Shown here: positions 10,301 to 19,152 of the stretch, one piece after another
Position numbering within the stretch: position 1 is the stretch's first letter
How the letters are laid out: each line of letters starts with the position of its first letter
NCBI RefSeq assembly: GCF_000760115.1
Contig: NZ_JNAS01000002.1
Location: forward strand, 62,001-126,000
Direction: 5' to 3'
Origin: Prochlorococcus marinus str. SB
GTDB taxonomy: Bacteria; Cyanobacteriota; Cyanobacteriia; PCC-6307; Cyanobiaceae
Length of the DNA stretch: 64,000 bases
Made by a program: the position numbers and the translations under genes
The notes under the pieces: generated by a model
What the model saw: only the letters and a program-made list of their open reading frames with translations
Database searches by the model: none
What the model was told of the DNA's origin: nothing

Positions 10301-11336
10301 CAAACCAGAAGGGAATATTACCCGATAATTTGATATCTGGATTCAGGCTATTAATGTATCCAATACTTCCTGTAAGATTAATATTATTGGAACTTTTATT
10401 AAATGGTACATTGAGATTAAAATGAGAAGTCAAAGTTCCATAATTTAATTTTTCTGTATTACCAATTAAATTATTATCTTTACAAGAAAACCTAGTTAAA
10501 TCTGAATTTATATTCTCTGCTAAATCTTCTGGTTTTATTTTTAAATTAGTAAAAGAAAATCTTCCTTCACAAAATGTGCGCTTTGATGATTTATTAAATT
10601 TAAAGTTAGATTTAAAGGTACCCTTTTTAAAGCTAATTTTTCTATTACCAATAATATATTCAGAATTATCAAGATCTAAACCCTTAGAAAATAAATCCAG
10701 TTTTAAAAAGTCTTGATTTAATTTTGTATTAAATTTAAATTTTAAAAAACCCTTTTCATCAAAATTTGATTTTACATTTGCAATGATTTGTTTATTTCTT
10801 GACTTGTAAATAACACTACCTTTTACTTTTGTTTTTAATCCTGCATTATTAAACTCCAGATGTGAATATTTATTTAAGTTAAAGTTCAACTCATACTTAG
10901 ATTTTGATTTTTTTGCAATTCGATCATCTTTATAAGATTCGTCCCTTTTAAAAAAATCTCTATCTATATTTATGGCAGCTTCCTTAGGACTTATTTTCAC
11001 AATCCATTTTTGTTTTAAAAAAGATCTAAAAGGCATAATGCCTACATATACATTTTTGGCTGTAATTTCAGAATTTATATTGTTTTTATCATTAATTTTT
11101 GAATTACCCAAAGAAATACCTAGAAATCTAATCCCAACATAATCACCTAAATCAACATTTTTATCTAAAAGATTTTCAATACTTTTTTCTAGTTCTAATT
11201 TCCTAGAACTATAAGTTTCTTTTAAAAAATTATTTAATAAAAAAGTGCCTAAAAAACCTAAAGGTAAGAGCATCCCTACCAAAAGAATCTTAGTATTTAA
11301 ATTTAGAGATCTAATTTTTTTCAAGTTAGAGCCCAA
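7377..11336 (-). CDS. TamB/Tic236-like translocation and assembly protein (DUF490)
   Basis: A 1319-residue protein with one N-terminal membrane anchor (ILLVGMLLPLGFLGTFLL, residues about 18-35), then a very long beta-rich repetitive body and a C-terminal DUF490/TamB domain. The last residues, VQLFFRY, end in aromatic residues, as in proteins that dock with an outer-membrane Omp85 barrel. Family knowledge: TamB works with TamA/BamA-like barrels and in lipid transfer between membranes, and chloroplast Tic236 is a homologue. It is Asn/Ser/Lys-rich because of low GC. The start is TTG. It diverges from the Ycf51-like gene across only 52 bases, so promoters overlap there. Confidence 0.85.
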   Translation of the reverse strand: MGSNLKKIRSLNLNTKILLVGMLLPLGFLGTFLLNNFLKETYSSRKLELEKSIENLLDKNVDLGDYVGIRFLGISLGNSKINDKNNINSEITAKNVYVGIMPFRSFLKQKWIVKISPKEAAINIDRDFFKRDESYKDDRIAKKSKSKYELNFNLNKYSHLEFNNAGLKTKVKGSVIYKSRNKQIIANVKSNFDEKGFLKFKFNTKLNQDFLKLDLFSKGLDLDNSEYIIGNRKISFKKGTFKSNFKFNKSSKRTFCEGRFSFTNLKIKPEDLAENINSDLTRFSCKDNNLIGNTEKLNYGTLTSHFNLNVPFNKSSNNINLTGSIGYINSLNPDIKLSGNIPFWFDRRGINFGDVDTSFKINRTQLSNLNIFRKNDIRGFITAKGELKGKITDPDISIFFNVDYPHFKGIRIRETWEGDIKYVNNEFLLNMKNRYSPIPSFLSIKFDSDLKLDNANFIRVFNSNKGIVGIVKEEDSYKWRADNFPLDELELSLYKNQFDKIDGIINGEGSISSDQSSLFGRLAWSLGKYRNINLANSLFDFSVKNNYFYINSSLYPIDGGVIEVEFDSNKNNFINSEFTNVSTSWTILTAFDIFNFDNKKVIPISKSNILDDLEINNYNKSFKERIDFIDNFIENRNVLEDKFNLQKYLNKFRSRYNGKITIQGDKPVNYKLNAKLNGYLDIPKDEYKNNKEEFSIDLEGGLLTGKGSLRINKLPLSTANIFLNKPRDFLGGLDMNLFYDIDKKSFFSEISSNNSSIKNNTIIFDKGLIEFDNSIFDINFSILINDSEIPINIEGLIPINKSDNLDLRLIGNGKFVELIDIFADEYFTFKEGDVNLRMILKGRLNKPQLNGFIVINDSEIDFFKNKIKDINSIIIFDFDSLEINNLKAKAEDSGEIFIKGSLPFYRKNNSDEAKINLKTNRFTLEKDNFNFLIDSDIDLSGSFESPVLGGSLSFNNGFINFNSTNQNIKKEKNLIRKEDKKDWPELYWNNKKNIEIISNETILNSVLLGETLPSYLDNLSFNNLKLKLGPEFKLQYSEIVQAYLDTKLDLTINGAVGKDLNARGLIYLKKGRANLYTTPFKLNKNKDNYILFASRSGVVPFINFSLISKVPDSIIPISENNQDLNVSGDVAVDAGSSSYGAFGIGNTRLIKIEASYEGFLDQLSFADENRRIQLRSTPSYSRSQIIGLIGGNSANLINRAFISQLNNADAFSERFQFSLYPALIENNDSFNNIFSNENLDIENDDQSSSNQELSSQAWVAEIGLDITDAINFAFQTVPGRDDISPLGILTFQANPNLELLGSYDSNGDWKSQVQLFFRY

Positions 11337-11388
11337 AAATAGAGTAGGCTTACAAAATATAAGAAATTAATCAGGTCAAAGCCACTAA

Positions 11389-11832
11389 ATGTCTTTTTTT
11401 GAACTATTAGAGAACACACCCAAAATTTTTGGATTCTTTGGAATATTTCTTTTCATTTGCACAATAGCAGCTTTTATATTTAATTTTGGTTTTAAATTTC
11501 GAATAATTGGAGCAACTATCTTTTCATTATTGCTTTCTTTGAGTAGTTGGGCATTTATACAAAGTTACTCCGAAAAGGTTATGATAGAGGGTGCAAAATA
11601 TGTTCCGATTGTTTATGACAATGGGTTCGATTTGATTATTGCTAAAGCAGATGATAACTTTCCAGAAGAATCTATTGACCCAACTTTAGAACAATTATCG
11701 GAAAACTTAATGAAAGGTAGCAGATCTGGTGCGAATGTAAAAATAAAGATAAGAAAACTTGAAAAAATTTCAGATGGTGTAAGTAAACCAGTGGTCATAG
11801 GAGAAGTTCAGAAAAATGTCAAAATGAATTAG
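11389..11832 (+). CDS. Ycf51-like membrane protein (DUF2518)
   Basis: A 147-residue protein with two N-terminal membrane segments (residues about 14-32 and 36-54) and a soluble C-terminal half that includes YVPIVYDNGFDLIIAKADD. Layout and sequence feel match the cyanobacterial/algal plastid Ycf51 family (DUF2518), whose function is unknown. It diverges from the TamB-like gene and is followed after 11 bases by a DUF4332 protein, likely in one operon. The name rests on pattern memory, not on an alignment. Confidence 0.6.
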   Translation: MSFFELLENTPKIFGFFGIFLFICTIAAFIFNFGFKFRIIGATIFSLLLSLSSWAFIQSYSEKVMIEGAKYVPIVYDNGFDLIIAKADDNFPEESIDPTLEQLSENLMKGSRSGANVKIKIRKLEKISDGVSKPVVIGEVQKNVKMN

Positions 11833-11843
11833 TCTCTTAAACA

Positions 11844-12251
11844 ATGGAAAGTAAAACCTTTTTAGACATTTTGCCAAATAATTTTAGACATGAGAAATCT
11901 TTTTTTGTTCAAAATAATTTAACTGACATTGAAAAATTAAGTAATCTTTCTGACCTAGAAATAAATGAGATTCAAAGAACATATTCACTATGCACATTGA
12001 ATAATCTAAAGAAAATAAGAGCTATAGCTATTTTTAAAAAAGAAATTGGAATTTCTCCTCCGCAAGCATATCTTCTTTTACATTGCGGCATATCTTCTAT
12101 TAAATCATTATCACGATCTACTCCTTACGAATTAGAGAGCAAAATTGGTAGATTAGAAAGAATTCTTAGAGTAAAAACTGAAACAGATACAACTTTTACT
12201 CTCTTAAAAGAATGGATTAAAAAAGCTAGTCAAATCTACAAATCTATTTAA
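11844..12251 (+). CDS. DUF4332-like helix-hairpin-helix protein
   Basis: A 135-residue soluble, helix-rich protein. Segments such as LTDIEKLSNLSDLEINEIQRTYSL and ISPPQAYLLLHCGISSIKSLSRS resemble tandem helix-hairpin-helix units as found in DUF4332 proteins, where a hydrophobic helix pair is joined by a G(I/V)xS turn. Such modules often bind DNA without sequence preference, but no catalytic motif is visible and no function can be assigned. It lies between the Ycf51-like gene (11 bases) and a small secreted protein. Confidence 0.6.
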   Translation: MESKTFLDILPNNFRHEKSFFVQNNLTDIEKLSNLSDLEINEIQRTYSLCTLNNLKKIRAIAIFKKEIGISPPQAYLLLHCGISSIKSLSRSTPYELESKIGRLERILRVKTETDTTFTLLKEWIKKASQIYKSI

Positions 12252-12303
12252 AATCTTGGTTAAAAAAATTTTTTAATGTAGAATTTAGGAAAAGTTAGTG
12301 AAA

Positions 12304-12570
12304 ATGAAACCTCTGCTATTTTTATTATTTTTGTTTTCCAACTCTTTATACCCTGTTTTTAGTCAATCTAACCTACTGGAAAATGTAAAAAAAAATCCAA
12401 ACGAAGCTAGGAATTTATGTCAAAAGTTTAGAGAGTTTAATTCAAAAGGTATCTCAGCTAGTTCAGATAAAGCTATACAGTATGTATCAAATAAAAAAAA
12501 GTTAACCCCCGTTAACGCAGAGATCTTTTCTATTTACGTCATTGGGCTGCACTGTCCAGACATTATCTAA
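12304..12570 (+). CDS. Small secreted hypothetical protein
   Basis: An 88-residue protein with a clear Sec signal peptide: MKPLLFLLFLFSNSLYPVFS followed by a polar mature part. The mature chain has two Cys (NLCQKF and GLHCPDII) that could form a disulfide in the periplasm. ATG at 12304 is preferred to the in-frame GTG at 12298 because it puts the Lys directly before the hydrophobic stretch. The CocE-type hydrolase starts 7 bases downstream. I do not recognise a family. Confidence 0.65.
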   Translation: MKPLLFLLFLFSNSLYPVFSQSNLLENVKKNPNEARNLCQKFREFNSKGISASSDKAIQYVSNKKKLTPVNAEIFSIYVIGLHCPDII

Positions 12571-12577
12571 AGCCTAA

Positions 12578-14158
12578 ATGTCTGGTTCAAGATGGTTTGA
12601 CAAGTCTCTAATACTTAGAGATGGAGTAAAACTTATATCAAGGATTTGGTTACCTAATAGTAATGGGCCATGGCCTGCATTATTAATGAGACAACCTTAT
12701 GGCAGGGAAATTGCTTCAACTATTACCTATTCTCATCCTGAATGGTGGGCTTCCAAAGGGTATATGGTCATAATTCAAGACGTTAGAGGTATGGGTTCTT
12801 CTGAAGGAGTCTTTAATGGTTTTTCTCAAGAAGCTAGCGATACTTCAGAAACTCATGAATGGGTAAGGTCTCTAAAAGAATGTAATGGGAAACTTGGCTT
12901 ATATGGTTTTTCTTATCAAGGATTTACTCAACTAACCGGTGAATTAAATTCAAAGCCGCCCGATTGTTTATCTCCAGCAATGACTGGGATGAATATTAAG
13001 GATCATTGGTGCTCAGATGGAGGAGCATATTGGTGGCATAACAATATTGCATGGGGTCTTCAAATCGCAGCACTAAAAATGAAAAAAGAAAATAATTTGT
13101 TTGAGTGGGAAAAAATAAGATTAGCCTTAGAAAATAAAAGTTATTTAACTGAAGGAATTGAAATTTTAAAAAAATATGATCCTAATAGCTTTGTTTTGGA
13201 ATGGCTTAAAAATTTAAATAATGCTCGCCCATTTGAAGAATTTAAACCAATCTCAACATGGATTAAACAACCTATGTTAATTATTGGAGGACTATGGGAT
13301 CCACATTTAAAAGGTGCCTTTGATCTTTATAAAAAATCTAAAGAAGCTGGTGGGAGCCCAGAGATTATTATTGGGAATGCAACACATCTAAATTGGTGGG
13401 AGGGATCACAAGAATCTTTATTAAATTTTTTTGATAAACATTTAAAATTAGATGAGGATTTTAATTCTAAAAATTTAAAAGACGAGAAAAAAATATGGAA
13501 TATTTCATTAAATAAATGGGAAGATTTAGATAACAAATTTAATCCTGAATTTATTTATGGACTCAAAAGCGATGGTACAGCAAATATAGAGGTTGAAGAT
13601 GGAAGTCTGACCATAAATTCAAAAGGATCAGGATGGTTCACAATTGTTCATGACCCATGGAGACCTACTCCATCTGACGGTGGACATTTAGGTCCAAATC
13701 CAGGAAAATTTAACAGAAGCATTATTGATAAACGACTTGATGTAGGTGTTTTTCAAACCAATTCTTTTGAAGAAGATCAATATTTAACAGGAGTCCCCAT
13801 ATTAGAAATCCAAGTAAAAAGTGATCAGCCCAATTTTGACATCTGCCTTGCTTTATCTCTAGTTGAAGAAGGTAGTGAAAAGGTGAATCAATTTTCAACC
13901 GGATTCTTGAGGGTTAAAAACTCCAAAATAAATGAAGAATGCATTTATCAAATTACAATGCAACCAACAAATATTTGTTTAATTAAAGATAGCAAGCTTC
14001 GCTTATCTATATCTGCAGCAGCTTATCCCGCTATTGGAGTTAATCCTGGATTTGGGGAGGGGAATATTGGATCTCCTTCGGCAAATCATAGAGTTATTAC
14101 TTTAAGTTTTTGCCTTGATAAAACATTTATGAAAATGACCCCTTTTTTTTATAAATAA
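12578..14158 (+). CDS. CocE/NonD-family hydrolase (X-Pro dipeptidyl-peptidase fold)
   Basis: A 526-residue serine hydrolase. The N-terminal alpha/beta domain contains QDVRGMGSSEG and the nucleophile elbow GFSYQG with Ser112. Asp in GLWDPH and His in NATHLNWW complete the triad. The C-terminal third is a beta-jelly-roll (X-Pro dipeptidyl peptidase C-terminal type). Members cleave esters, amides or proline-containing peptides, and the substrate cannot be told from sequence. No signal peptide, so probably cytosolic. It follows the small secreted protein by 7 bases. Confidence 0.88.
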   Translation: MSGSRWFDKSLILRDGVKLISRIWLPNSNGPWPALLMRQPYGREIASTITYSHPEWWASKGYMVIIQDVRGMGSSEGVFNGFSQEASDTSETHEWVRSLKECNGKLGLYGFSYQGFTQLTGELNSKPPDCLSPAMTGMNIKDHWCSDGGAYWWHNNIAWGLQIAALKMKKENNLFEWEKIRLALENKSYLTEGIEILKKYDPNSFVLEWLKNLNNARPFEEFKPISTWIKQPMLIIGGLWDPHLKGAFDLYKKSKEAGGSPEIIIGNATHLNWWEGSQESLLNFFDKHLKLDEDFNSKNLKDEKKIWNISLNKWEDLDNKFNPEFIYGLKSDGTANIEVEDGSLTINSKGSGWFTIVHDPWRPTPSDGGHLGPNPGKFNRSIIDKRLDVGVFQTNSFEEDQYLTGVPILEIQVKSDQPNFDICLALSLVEEGSEKVNQFSTGFLRVKNSKINEECIYQITMQPTNICLIKDSKLRLSISAAAYPAIGVNPGFGEGNIGSPSANHRVITLSFCLDKTFMKMTPFFYK

Positions 14159-14210
14159 TTAATTTTTTGGTTAATCATTTGATATTATTAATCGTTAATA
14201 TCTACCAGTC

Positions 14211-16475
14211 ATGATCGAGACAATTCAAGCAGACTGGATTAAATCAGAAGCTATCAACCTAGAAAATTGTTGCAATGATAATCCATTAAAAATATTAGGT
14301 CCTCATTTTTATGAAGAACAATGGGTAATTAGGGTATGGATGCCTGAAGCCGAAGAAGTTAAAATAAATTTTAAAAACAATACCTATAAGGCGGAAAGCA
14401 TAAACCATAAATGGCTTTTTGAAGCTATCCTGCCTGAAAACCCAAATCAAAATTACGAAATAAATATTTCACGAGGAGGGATCACACATACACAACATGA
14501 CCCTTGGTCATATAAAGAAGAGTGGATGGGAGAAGTTGATAGACATCTTTTTGCAGAAGGTAATCATCATCATATTTGGAAAAAAATGGGAGCACATCTC
14601 ATTGAAGAAAAGAATCAAAAAGGGGTCATGTTTTGCATTTGGGCTCCAAATGCAAAATCAATCTCGATAATTGGAGATATAAATTCTTGGGATGGAAGAC
14701 ATCATCCAATGCAAAAAAGATTAGGGGGAATTTGGGAACTATTCATGCCATCAATGCAAGAGGGCGACACATATAAATACGAAATAAGAACACAACAAGG
14801 TCATATTTATGAGAAAGCTGATCCATATGGATTCCTTCATGAAATTAGACCTCAAAATGGTTCAATTGTTTCAAAGTTGAAAAACTTTAATTGGAATGAT
14901 AGCTCTTGGATTTCAAACAGAGATTCTTCAAGTCAAATTAATAAGCCAATTTCAGTTTATGAAATGCATTTAGGGAGTTGGCTCCATGAATCAACAGATA
15001 ATAAATATCTGGAGGATAATGGTGAACCAAGAGACCCAGTACCTGCAGCCGATTTAAAACCTGGAACACGATTATTAACTTATCCAGAATTAACCAAGAA
15101 ACTAATCCCTTACGTAAAAGAAAGAGGATTCACTCATATTGAACTAATGCCAATATCTGAACATCCTTTCGATGGTTCATGGGGATACCAAGTTACAGGC
15201 TGGTATGCACCAACAAGTAGATTTGGCACTCCAAATGAATTTAGAGAGTTTGTAAATAAATGTCATGAAGAGGGCATAGGCGTAATTCTTGATTGGGTGC
15301 CCGGTCATTTTCCAAAAGATAAGCATGGTTTAGCATTTTTTGATGGCTGCCATCTTTATGAGCATGGAGATTCACGAATAGGTGAACACAAAGAATGGGG
15401 AACCCTAATATTTAATTACAGCAGAAACGAAGTAAGAAATTTCTTAGTAGCAAATCTCGTTTATTGGTTTGAAGAGTTTCATATTGATGGCATAAGAGTA
15501 GATGCTGTAGCTTCTATGCTTTACAGAGATTATCTACGTCCTGATGGAGAATGGATACCCAATGAAAATGGTGGGAATGAAAATATAGAAGCCGTTAAAT
15601 TTCTTCAACAGGCTAATCATGTACTCTTCCAACACTTCCCAGGTGCACTTTCTATCGCTGAAGAATCAACAACTTGGCCAATGGTAACCAAACCAACTGA
15701 CATGGGAGGGTTAGGGTTTAACTTGAAATGGAATATGGGATGGATGCACGATATGCTTGATTATTTTGAAATAGATCCTTGGTTTAGGCAATTCCATCAA
15801 AATAGTGTGACTTTCTCAATTACATATAACTATACAGAGAACTTTATGCTTGCACTTAGTCATGATGAGGTTGTCCATGGTAAAAGTCATCTTTTGCATA
15901 AAATGCCTGGCGATGACTGGAAGAAATATGCAAATACTCGTGCATTACTAACTTATATGTGGACCCACCCTGGTAAAAAAACAATATTTATGGGAATGGA
16001 ATTTGGGCAAAGACAAGAATGGAATGTTTGGGATGATCTGCAATGGGAGTTACTAGAATTTGAGCCCCATAAGGGTATCAGAAACTTGATTGATGACCTA
16101 AACGTTCTTTATAAAAATGAACCTGCATTATGGAAAAATGACTTTGATCCTTATGGATTCCAATGGATTGATTGTAATGACAAATCTAATTCGGTTATAA
16201 GTTTCATGAGAAGAGAAAACGATACCAATGAGTGGCTTGTTGTTGTTGCTAACTTTACACCTAATACTCATGGGTTATACAAAGTAGGAGTTCCTGTGGA
16301 AGGATTCTATAAAGAAATATTTAATTCAGATGGCTCTAGATACGGGGGCAGTAACAAAGGAAATATGGGGGGTAAAGAAACTATAAATTACAATATTCAT
16401 GATTATCAAAATGCTCTAGAACTTGCTTTGCCCCCATTAAGCGTGAGTATATTCAAACATCAATCAAAAAAATAA
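14211..16475 (+). CDS. glgB: 1,4-alpha-glucan branching enzyme
   Basis: A 754-residue GH13 enzyme that introduces alpha-1,6 branches into glycogen. An N-terminal extra module (about residues 1-110) precedes a CBM48 domain containing [22 protein letters not shown]. The TIM barrel follows, with [15 protein letters not shown] (nucleophile Asp), SIAEEST (acid/base Glu) and [11 protein letters not shown] (third carboxylate). The C-terminal all-beta domain ends with [10 protein letters not shown]. Slightly longer than the 728-residue E. coli enzyme. It lies 52 bases after the CocE gene and is followed by a 115-base gap before hemE. Confidence 0.97.
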   Translation: MIETIQADWIKSEAINLENCCNDNPLKILGPHFYEEQWVIRVWMPEAEEVKINFKNNTYKAESINHKWLFEAILPENPNQNYEINISRGGITHTQHDPWSYKEEWMGEVDRHLFAEGNHHHIWKKMGAHLIEEKNQKGVMFCIWAPNAKSISIIGDINSWDGRHHPMQKRLGGIWELFMPSMQEGDTYKYEIRTQQGHIYEKADPYGFLHEIRPQNGSIVSKLKNFNWNDSSWISNRDSSSQINKPISVYEMHLGSWLHESTDNKYLEDNGEPRDPVPAADLKPGTRLLTYPELTKKLIPYVKERGFTHIELMPISEHPFDGSWGYQVTGWYAPTSRFGTPNEFREFVNKCHEEGIGVILDWVPGHFPKDKHGLAFFDGCHLYEHGDSRIGEHKEWGTLIFNYSRNEVRNFLVANLVYWFEEFHIDGIRVDAVASMLYRDYLRPDGEWIPNENGGNENIEAVKFLQQANHVLFQHFPGALSIAEESTTWPMVTKPTDMGGLGFNLKWNMGWMHDMLDYFEIDPWFRQFHQNSVTFSITYNYTENFMLALSHDEVVHGKSHLLHKMPGDDWKKYANTRALLTYMWTHPGKKTIFMGMEFGQRQEWNVWDDLQWELLEFEPHKGIRNLIDDLNVLYKNEPALWKNDFDPYGFQWIDCNDKSNSVISFMRRENDTNEWLVVVANFTPNTHGLYKVGVPVEGFYKEIFNSDGSRYGGSNKGNMGGKETINYNIHDYQNALELALPPLSVSIFKHQSKK

Positions 16476-16590
16476 GAAGGATCATTTAACTTAGTGCTTC
16501 ATATAAATGTTCATATAACGCTTTTGTTCTGCTTTACATTGTAAGATTTTTAAGTTGGATTTTAATTTTTTTTAAATATCGAATTTAAAA

Positions 16591-17631
16591 ATGGGTCAAG
16601 ATTTACCACTACTACTTTCTGCCGCATTAGGTAAAAAAGTAAATAGGCCTCCAGTATGGATGATGAGGCAAGCAGGAAGATATATGAAAATCTATAGAGA
16701 TTTAAGGGAACGTTACCCAAGCTTTAGAGAGAGGTCTGAAAATCCAGAATTATCATATGAGATTTCAATGCAGCCATTTCATGCTTTCAAACCGGATGGT
16801 GTAATACTTTTTTCAGATATTCTCACACCTCTTCCAGGGATGGGCATAAATTTTGAAATAATAGAAAGTAAAGGTCCAATTATTGAGGACCCAATAAGAA
16901 CTCTTAATCAGGTAGAAAATTTAAGAGAATTAAATCCAAGCGAGAGTTTAAGCTTTGTTGGGCAAGTTCTTTCTTCACTAAAAAAAGATGTAAATAATGA
17001 GGCAACTGTTTTAGGTTTTGTTGGCGCACCTTGGACTCTTGCTGCATATGTAGTTGAAGGTAAAAGCAGTAAAAATTATTCCTTAATAAAATCAATGGCT
17101 TTTAATAAACCAGATTTACTTCATAAACTTCTTGATCATTTTGCAAAATCTATAGGTGAATATCTTAAATATCAAATAAAATCTGGAGCGCAAGTAGTAC
17201 AAATTTTTGATTCATGGGCAGGCCAACTAAGCCCACAAGATTATGATATCTTTGCTGGGCCGTATCAAAAAAAAGTTGTTGAAATTGTAAAAGCGGAATA
17301 CCCTGAAACACCAATGATTCTATACATTTCAGGAAGTGCTGGGGTACTGGAAAGAATGGCAAAAACTGGAGTAGATATAATTTCATTAGATTGGACAGTA
17401 GATATTGAAGAGGCCTGTAAAAGAATCCCAAGGGAGATTGGAGTTCAAGGTAATGTTGACCCTGGCATTTTATTCGGAAACAAAGAATCAATAAAAGAAA
17501 GGATAGATAATACTTTTAATAAAATTAAAGACAGGAAATATATTCTTAATTTAGGTCATGGGATTTTACCTGGGACTCCAGAAGAAAATGCTCAAACATT
17601 TTTTGAACATGGGAAAAAACTCACTTACTAG
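16591..17631 (+). CDS. hemE: Uroporphyrinogen decarboxylase
   Basis: A 346-residue HemE that decarboxylates uroporphyrinogen III to coproporphyrinogen III on the shared path to heme and chlorophyll. The N-terminal [13 protein letters not shown] signature is at about residues 20-32, [16 protein letters not shown] lies near 140, and the C-terminal [14 protein letters not shown] is also conserved. Full length. The downstream epimerase begins only 8 bases after the stop, pointing to co-transcription. Confidence 0.97.
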   Translation: MGQDLPLLLSAALGKKVNRPPVWMMRQAGRYMKIYRDLRERYPSFRERSENPELSYEISMQPFHAFKPDGVILFSDILTPLPGMGINFEIIESKGPIIEDPIRTLNQVENLRELNPSESLSFVGQVLSSLKKDVNNEATVLGFVGAPWTLAAYVVEGKSSKNYSLIKSMAFNKPDLLHKLLDHFAKSIGEYLKYQIKSGAQVVQIFDSWAGQLSPQDYDIFAGPYQKKVVEIVKAEYPETPMILYISGSAGVLERMAKTGVDIISLDWTVDIEEACKRIPREIGVQGNVDPGILFGNKESIKERIDNTFNKIKDRKYILNLGHGILPGTPEENAQTFFEHGKKLTY

Positions 17632-17639
17632 TCAAAGTC

Positions 17640-18623
17640 TTGGCATATAAAAACTTATTAATAACAGGCGCTAATGGATGTGTTGGCCAATATTTAGTTG
17701 ATTGGTTTTTGAAAAACACAAAATTCAGGCTTTATCTCATGGTAAGAGACAAAAGTAAGTTACCAAATTCTGTTCAAGAAAATAAAAAAGTCAAGTTAAT
17801 GGTGTGCGATATCAGGGAATCAAATAGATATAAAAAGGAAATTAGTCAAATTAATTACCTAATACATACTGCTACAGCTTGGGGAGATCCAAAAAGAGCA
17901 TATGAAGTAAATATTAAAGCTTTTGAAGAGTTACTAGAAATGCTTGATATTGAAAAGTTAGAAAAGATTATTTATTTTTCAACAGCTAGTATTCTTGATA
18001 CCCAAACAGAATTAATGAGGGAATCATTGATTTATGGAACAGAGTACATTCAAACAAAATATAAATGTTTCCAGAGACTTAGAGAAAGCACATTTGCAGA
18101 AAAAACATTCGCTGTTTTCCCTACTCTGGTTTTTGGAGGAAATCTTGGAAAAAAAAGTAAATATCCTGTGAGTTATTTAACTAGTGGATTGATAGAAATT
18201 GGGAAATGGCTTTGGTTAGCAAGATTTTTAAAACTCGATTCTAAATTTCACTTTATACACGCAAATGATATTGCCCAGATTTGCGGGTTTCTAATTAAAA
18301 ATCATAAAGAAGAGCAATACAAAGGCTTTAGAAAATTTGTGCTAGGTCAAAAATTCATTTCAATTGATGATGCCATAATTACACTTTTAAAAAGACATAA
18401 TATGAGAAGGTTTTTTGCGATACCGCTTACAAAAAAAATTCTAAAAATATTATTAAGAATTCTCCCCATCCAAACTACTCCTTGGGATAGCTTCAGTATC
18501 AAAAAATATGACTTTAATCATGTCCCCATCACTAATCCTGAGACTTTCAAACTTAAAAGTTATGCTAAGTCACTGAATGATATTTTAAGGTTATCAAAGT
18601 TACCAAGCTGTAATAACAATTAA
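17640..18623 (+). CDS. NAD-dependent epimerase/dehydratase (extended SDR)
   Basis: A 327-residue extended SDR. The Rossmann motif TGANGCVGQYL is at residues 9-19, an Ala-rich HTATAWG segment follows, and YIQTK is the catalytic YxxxK. The start is TTG at 17640, 8 bases after hemE. Members reduce or epimerise nucleotide sugars, flavonoid-like compounds or pigment precursors. Position behind hemE hints at, but does not prove, a tetrapyrrole-related role. Substrate unknown. Confidence 0.8.
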   Translation: MAYKNLLITGANGCVGQYLVDWFLKNTKFRLYLMVRDKSKLPNSVQENKKVKLMVCDIRESNRYKKEISQINYLIHTATAWGDPKRAYEVNIKAFEELLEMLDIEKLEKIIYFSTASILDTQTELMRESLIYGTEYIQTKYKCFQRLRESTFAEKTFAVFPTLVFGGNLGKKSKYPVSYLTSGLIEIGKWLWLARFLKLDSKFHFIHANDIAQICGFLIKNHKEEQYKGFRKFVLGQKFISIDDAIITLLKRHNMRRFFAIPLTKKILKILLRILPIQTTPWDSFSIKKYDFNHVPITNPETFKLKSYAKSLNDILRLSKLPSCNNN

Positions 18624-18683
18624 AATTCTCGCAGTTAGGTTACCAAAGCCTTGTAATATATATAGATAAGCAAAATTTTTATT

Positions 18684-19034
18684 ATGTTACGTTCAATCTT
18701 TGCAGGGTTATTTGCAATAGTTTTAACTCTAGGTTTAGGTATTTCATCAGTTTCAGCTAAGACTGTTGAAGTAAAACTCGGAACGGATGCTGGAATGCTT
18801 GCATTTGAACCAAGTACAGTAACCATCAGTGCTGGTGATACAGTTAAATTCGTCAATAATAAACTTGCCCCTCACAACGCAGTTTTTGATGGGCATGAGG
18901 AATTAAGTCATGCGGACCTAGCTTTTGCTCCAGGAGAGTCTTGGGAAGAAACATTTGATACTGCTGGAACTTATGATTACTATTGCGAACCACACAGAGG
19001 CGCTGGAATGGTAGGTAAAGTTATTGTTGAATAA
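18684..19034 (+). CDS. petE: Plastocyanin
   Basis: A 116-residue copper protein that carries electrons from cytochrome b6f to photosystem I in the thylakoid lumen. The signal peptide ends at about Ala25 ([10 protein letters not shown]). Copper ligands are His64 (APHNAVF), Cys101 (YYCEPH), His104 and Met109 (GAGMVGK). The gene stands alone: 60 bases follow the epimerase, and a strong hairpin terminator lies downstream at 19111-19150. That hairpin runs into the beginning of clpB2. Confidence 0.97.
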   Translation: MLRSIFAGLFAIVLTLGLGISSVSAKTVEVKLGTDAGMLAFEPSTVTISAGDTVKFVNNKLAPHNAVFDGHEELSHADLAFAPGESWEETFDTAGTYDYYCEPHRGAGMVGKVIVE

Positions 19035-19110
19035 ATCTTCTAAATAGTTAGAGAACCTTTTTGAATTAATATTAATTACGGTCATATTCAAATTTTGATT
19101 GATGAAAATA

Positions 19111-19152
19111 GTTCCAAGCAGAATTTGAGAATTCGCTTGGAACTCTTTTATT
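19111..19152 (+). terminator. Intrinsic terminator behind petE, overlapping the clpB2 N-terminal region
   Basis: A near-perfect inverted repeat: left arm gttccaagc-a-gaatt (19111-19125, one bulged A), loop tgag (19126-19129), right arm aattcgcttggaac (19130-19143). A T-rich run, tcttttattttt, follows. Fourteen base pairs plus a T-tract is a classic factor-independent terminator shape and fits a highly expressed single gene such as petE. The right arm also encodes the first residues that resemble a Clp N-domain (EFAWN). Confidence 0.8.

Noticed and set aside
7377-11336. Several plus-strand frames opposite the TamB-like gene
   Set aside because: They are low-complexity shadows of an AT-rich coding strand without start signals.
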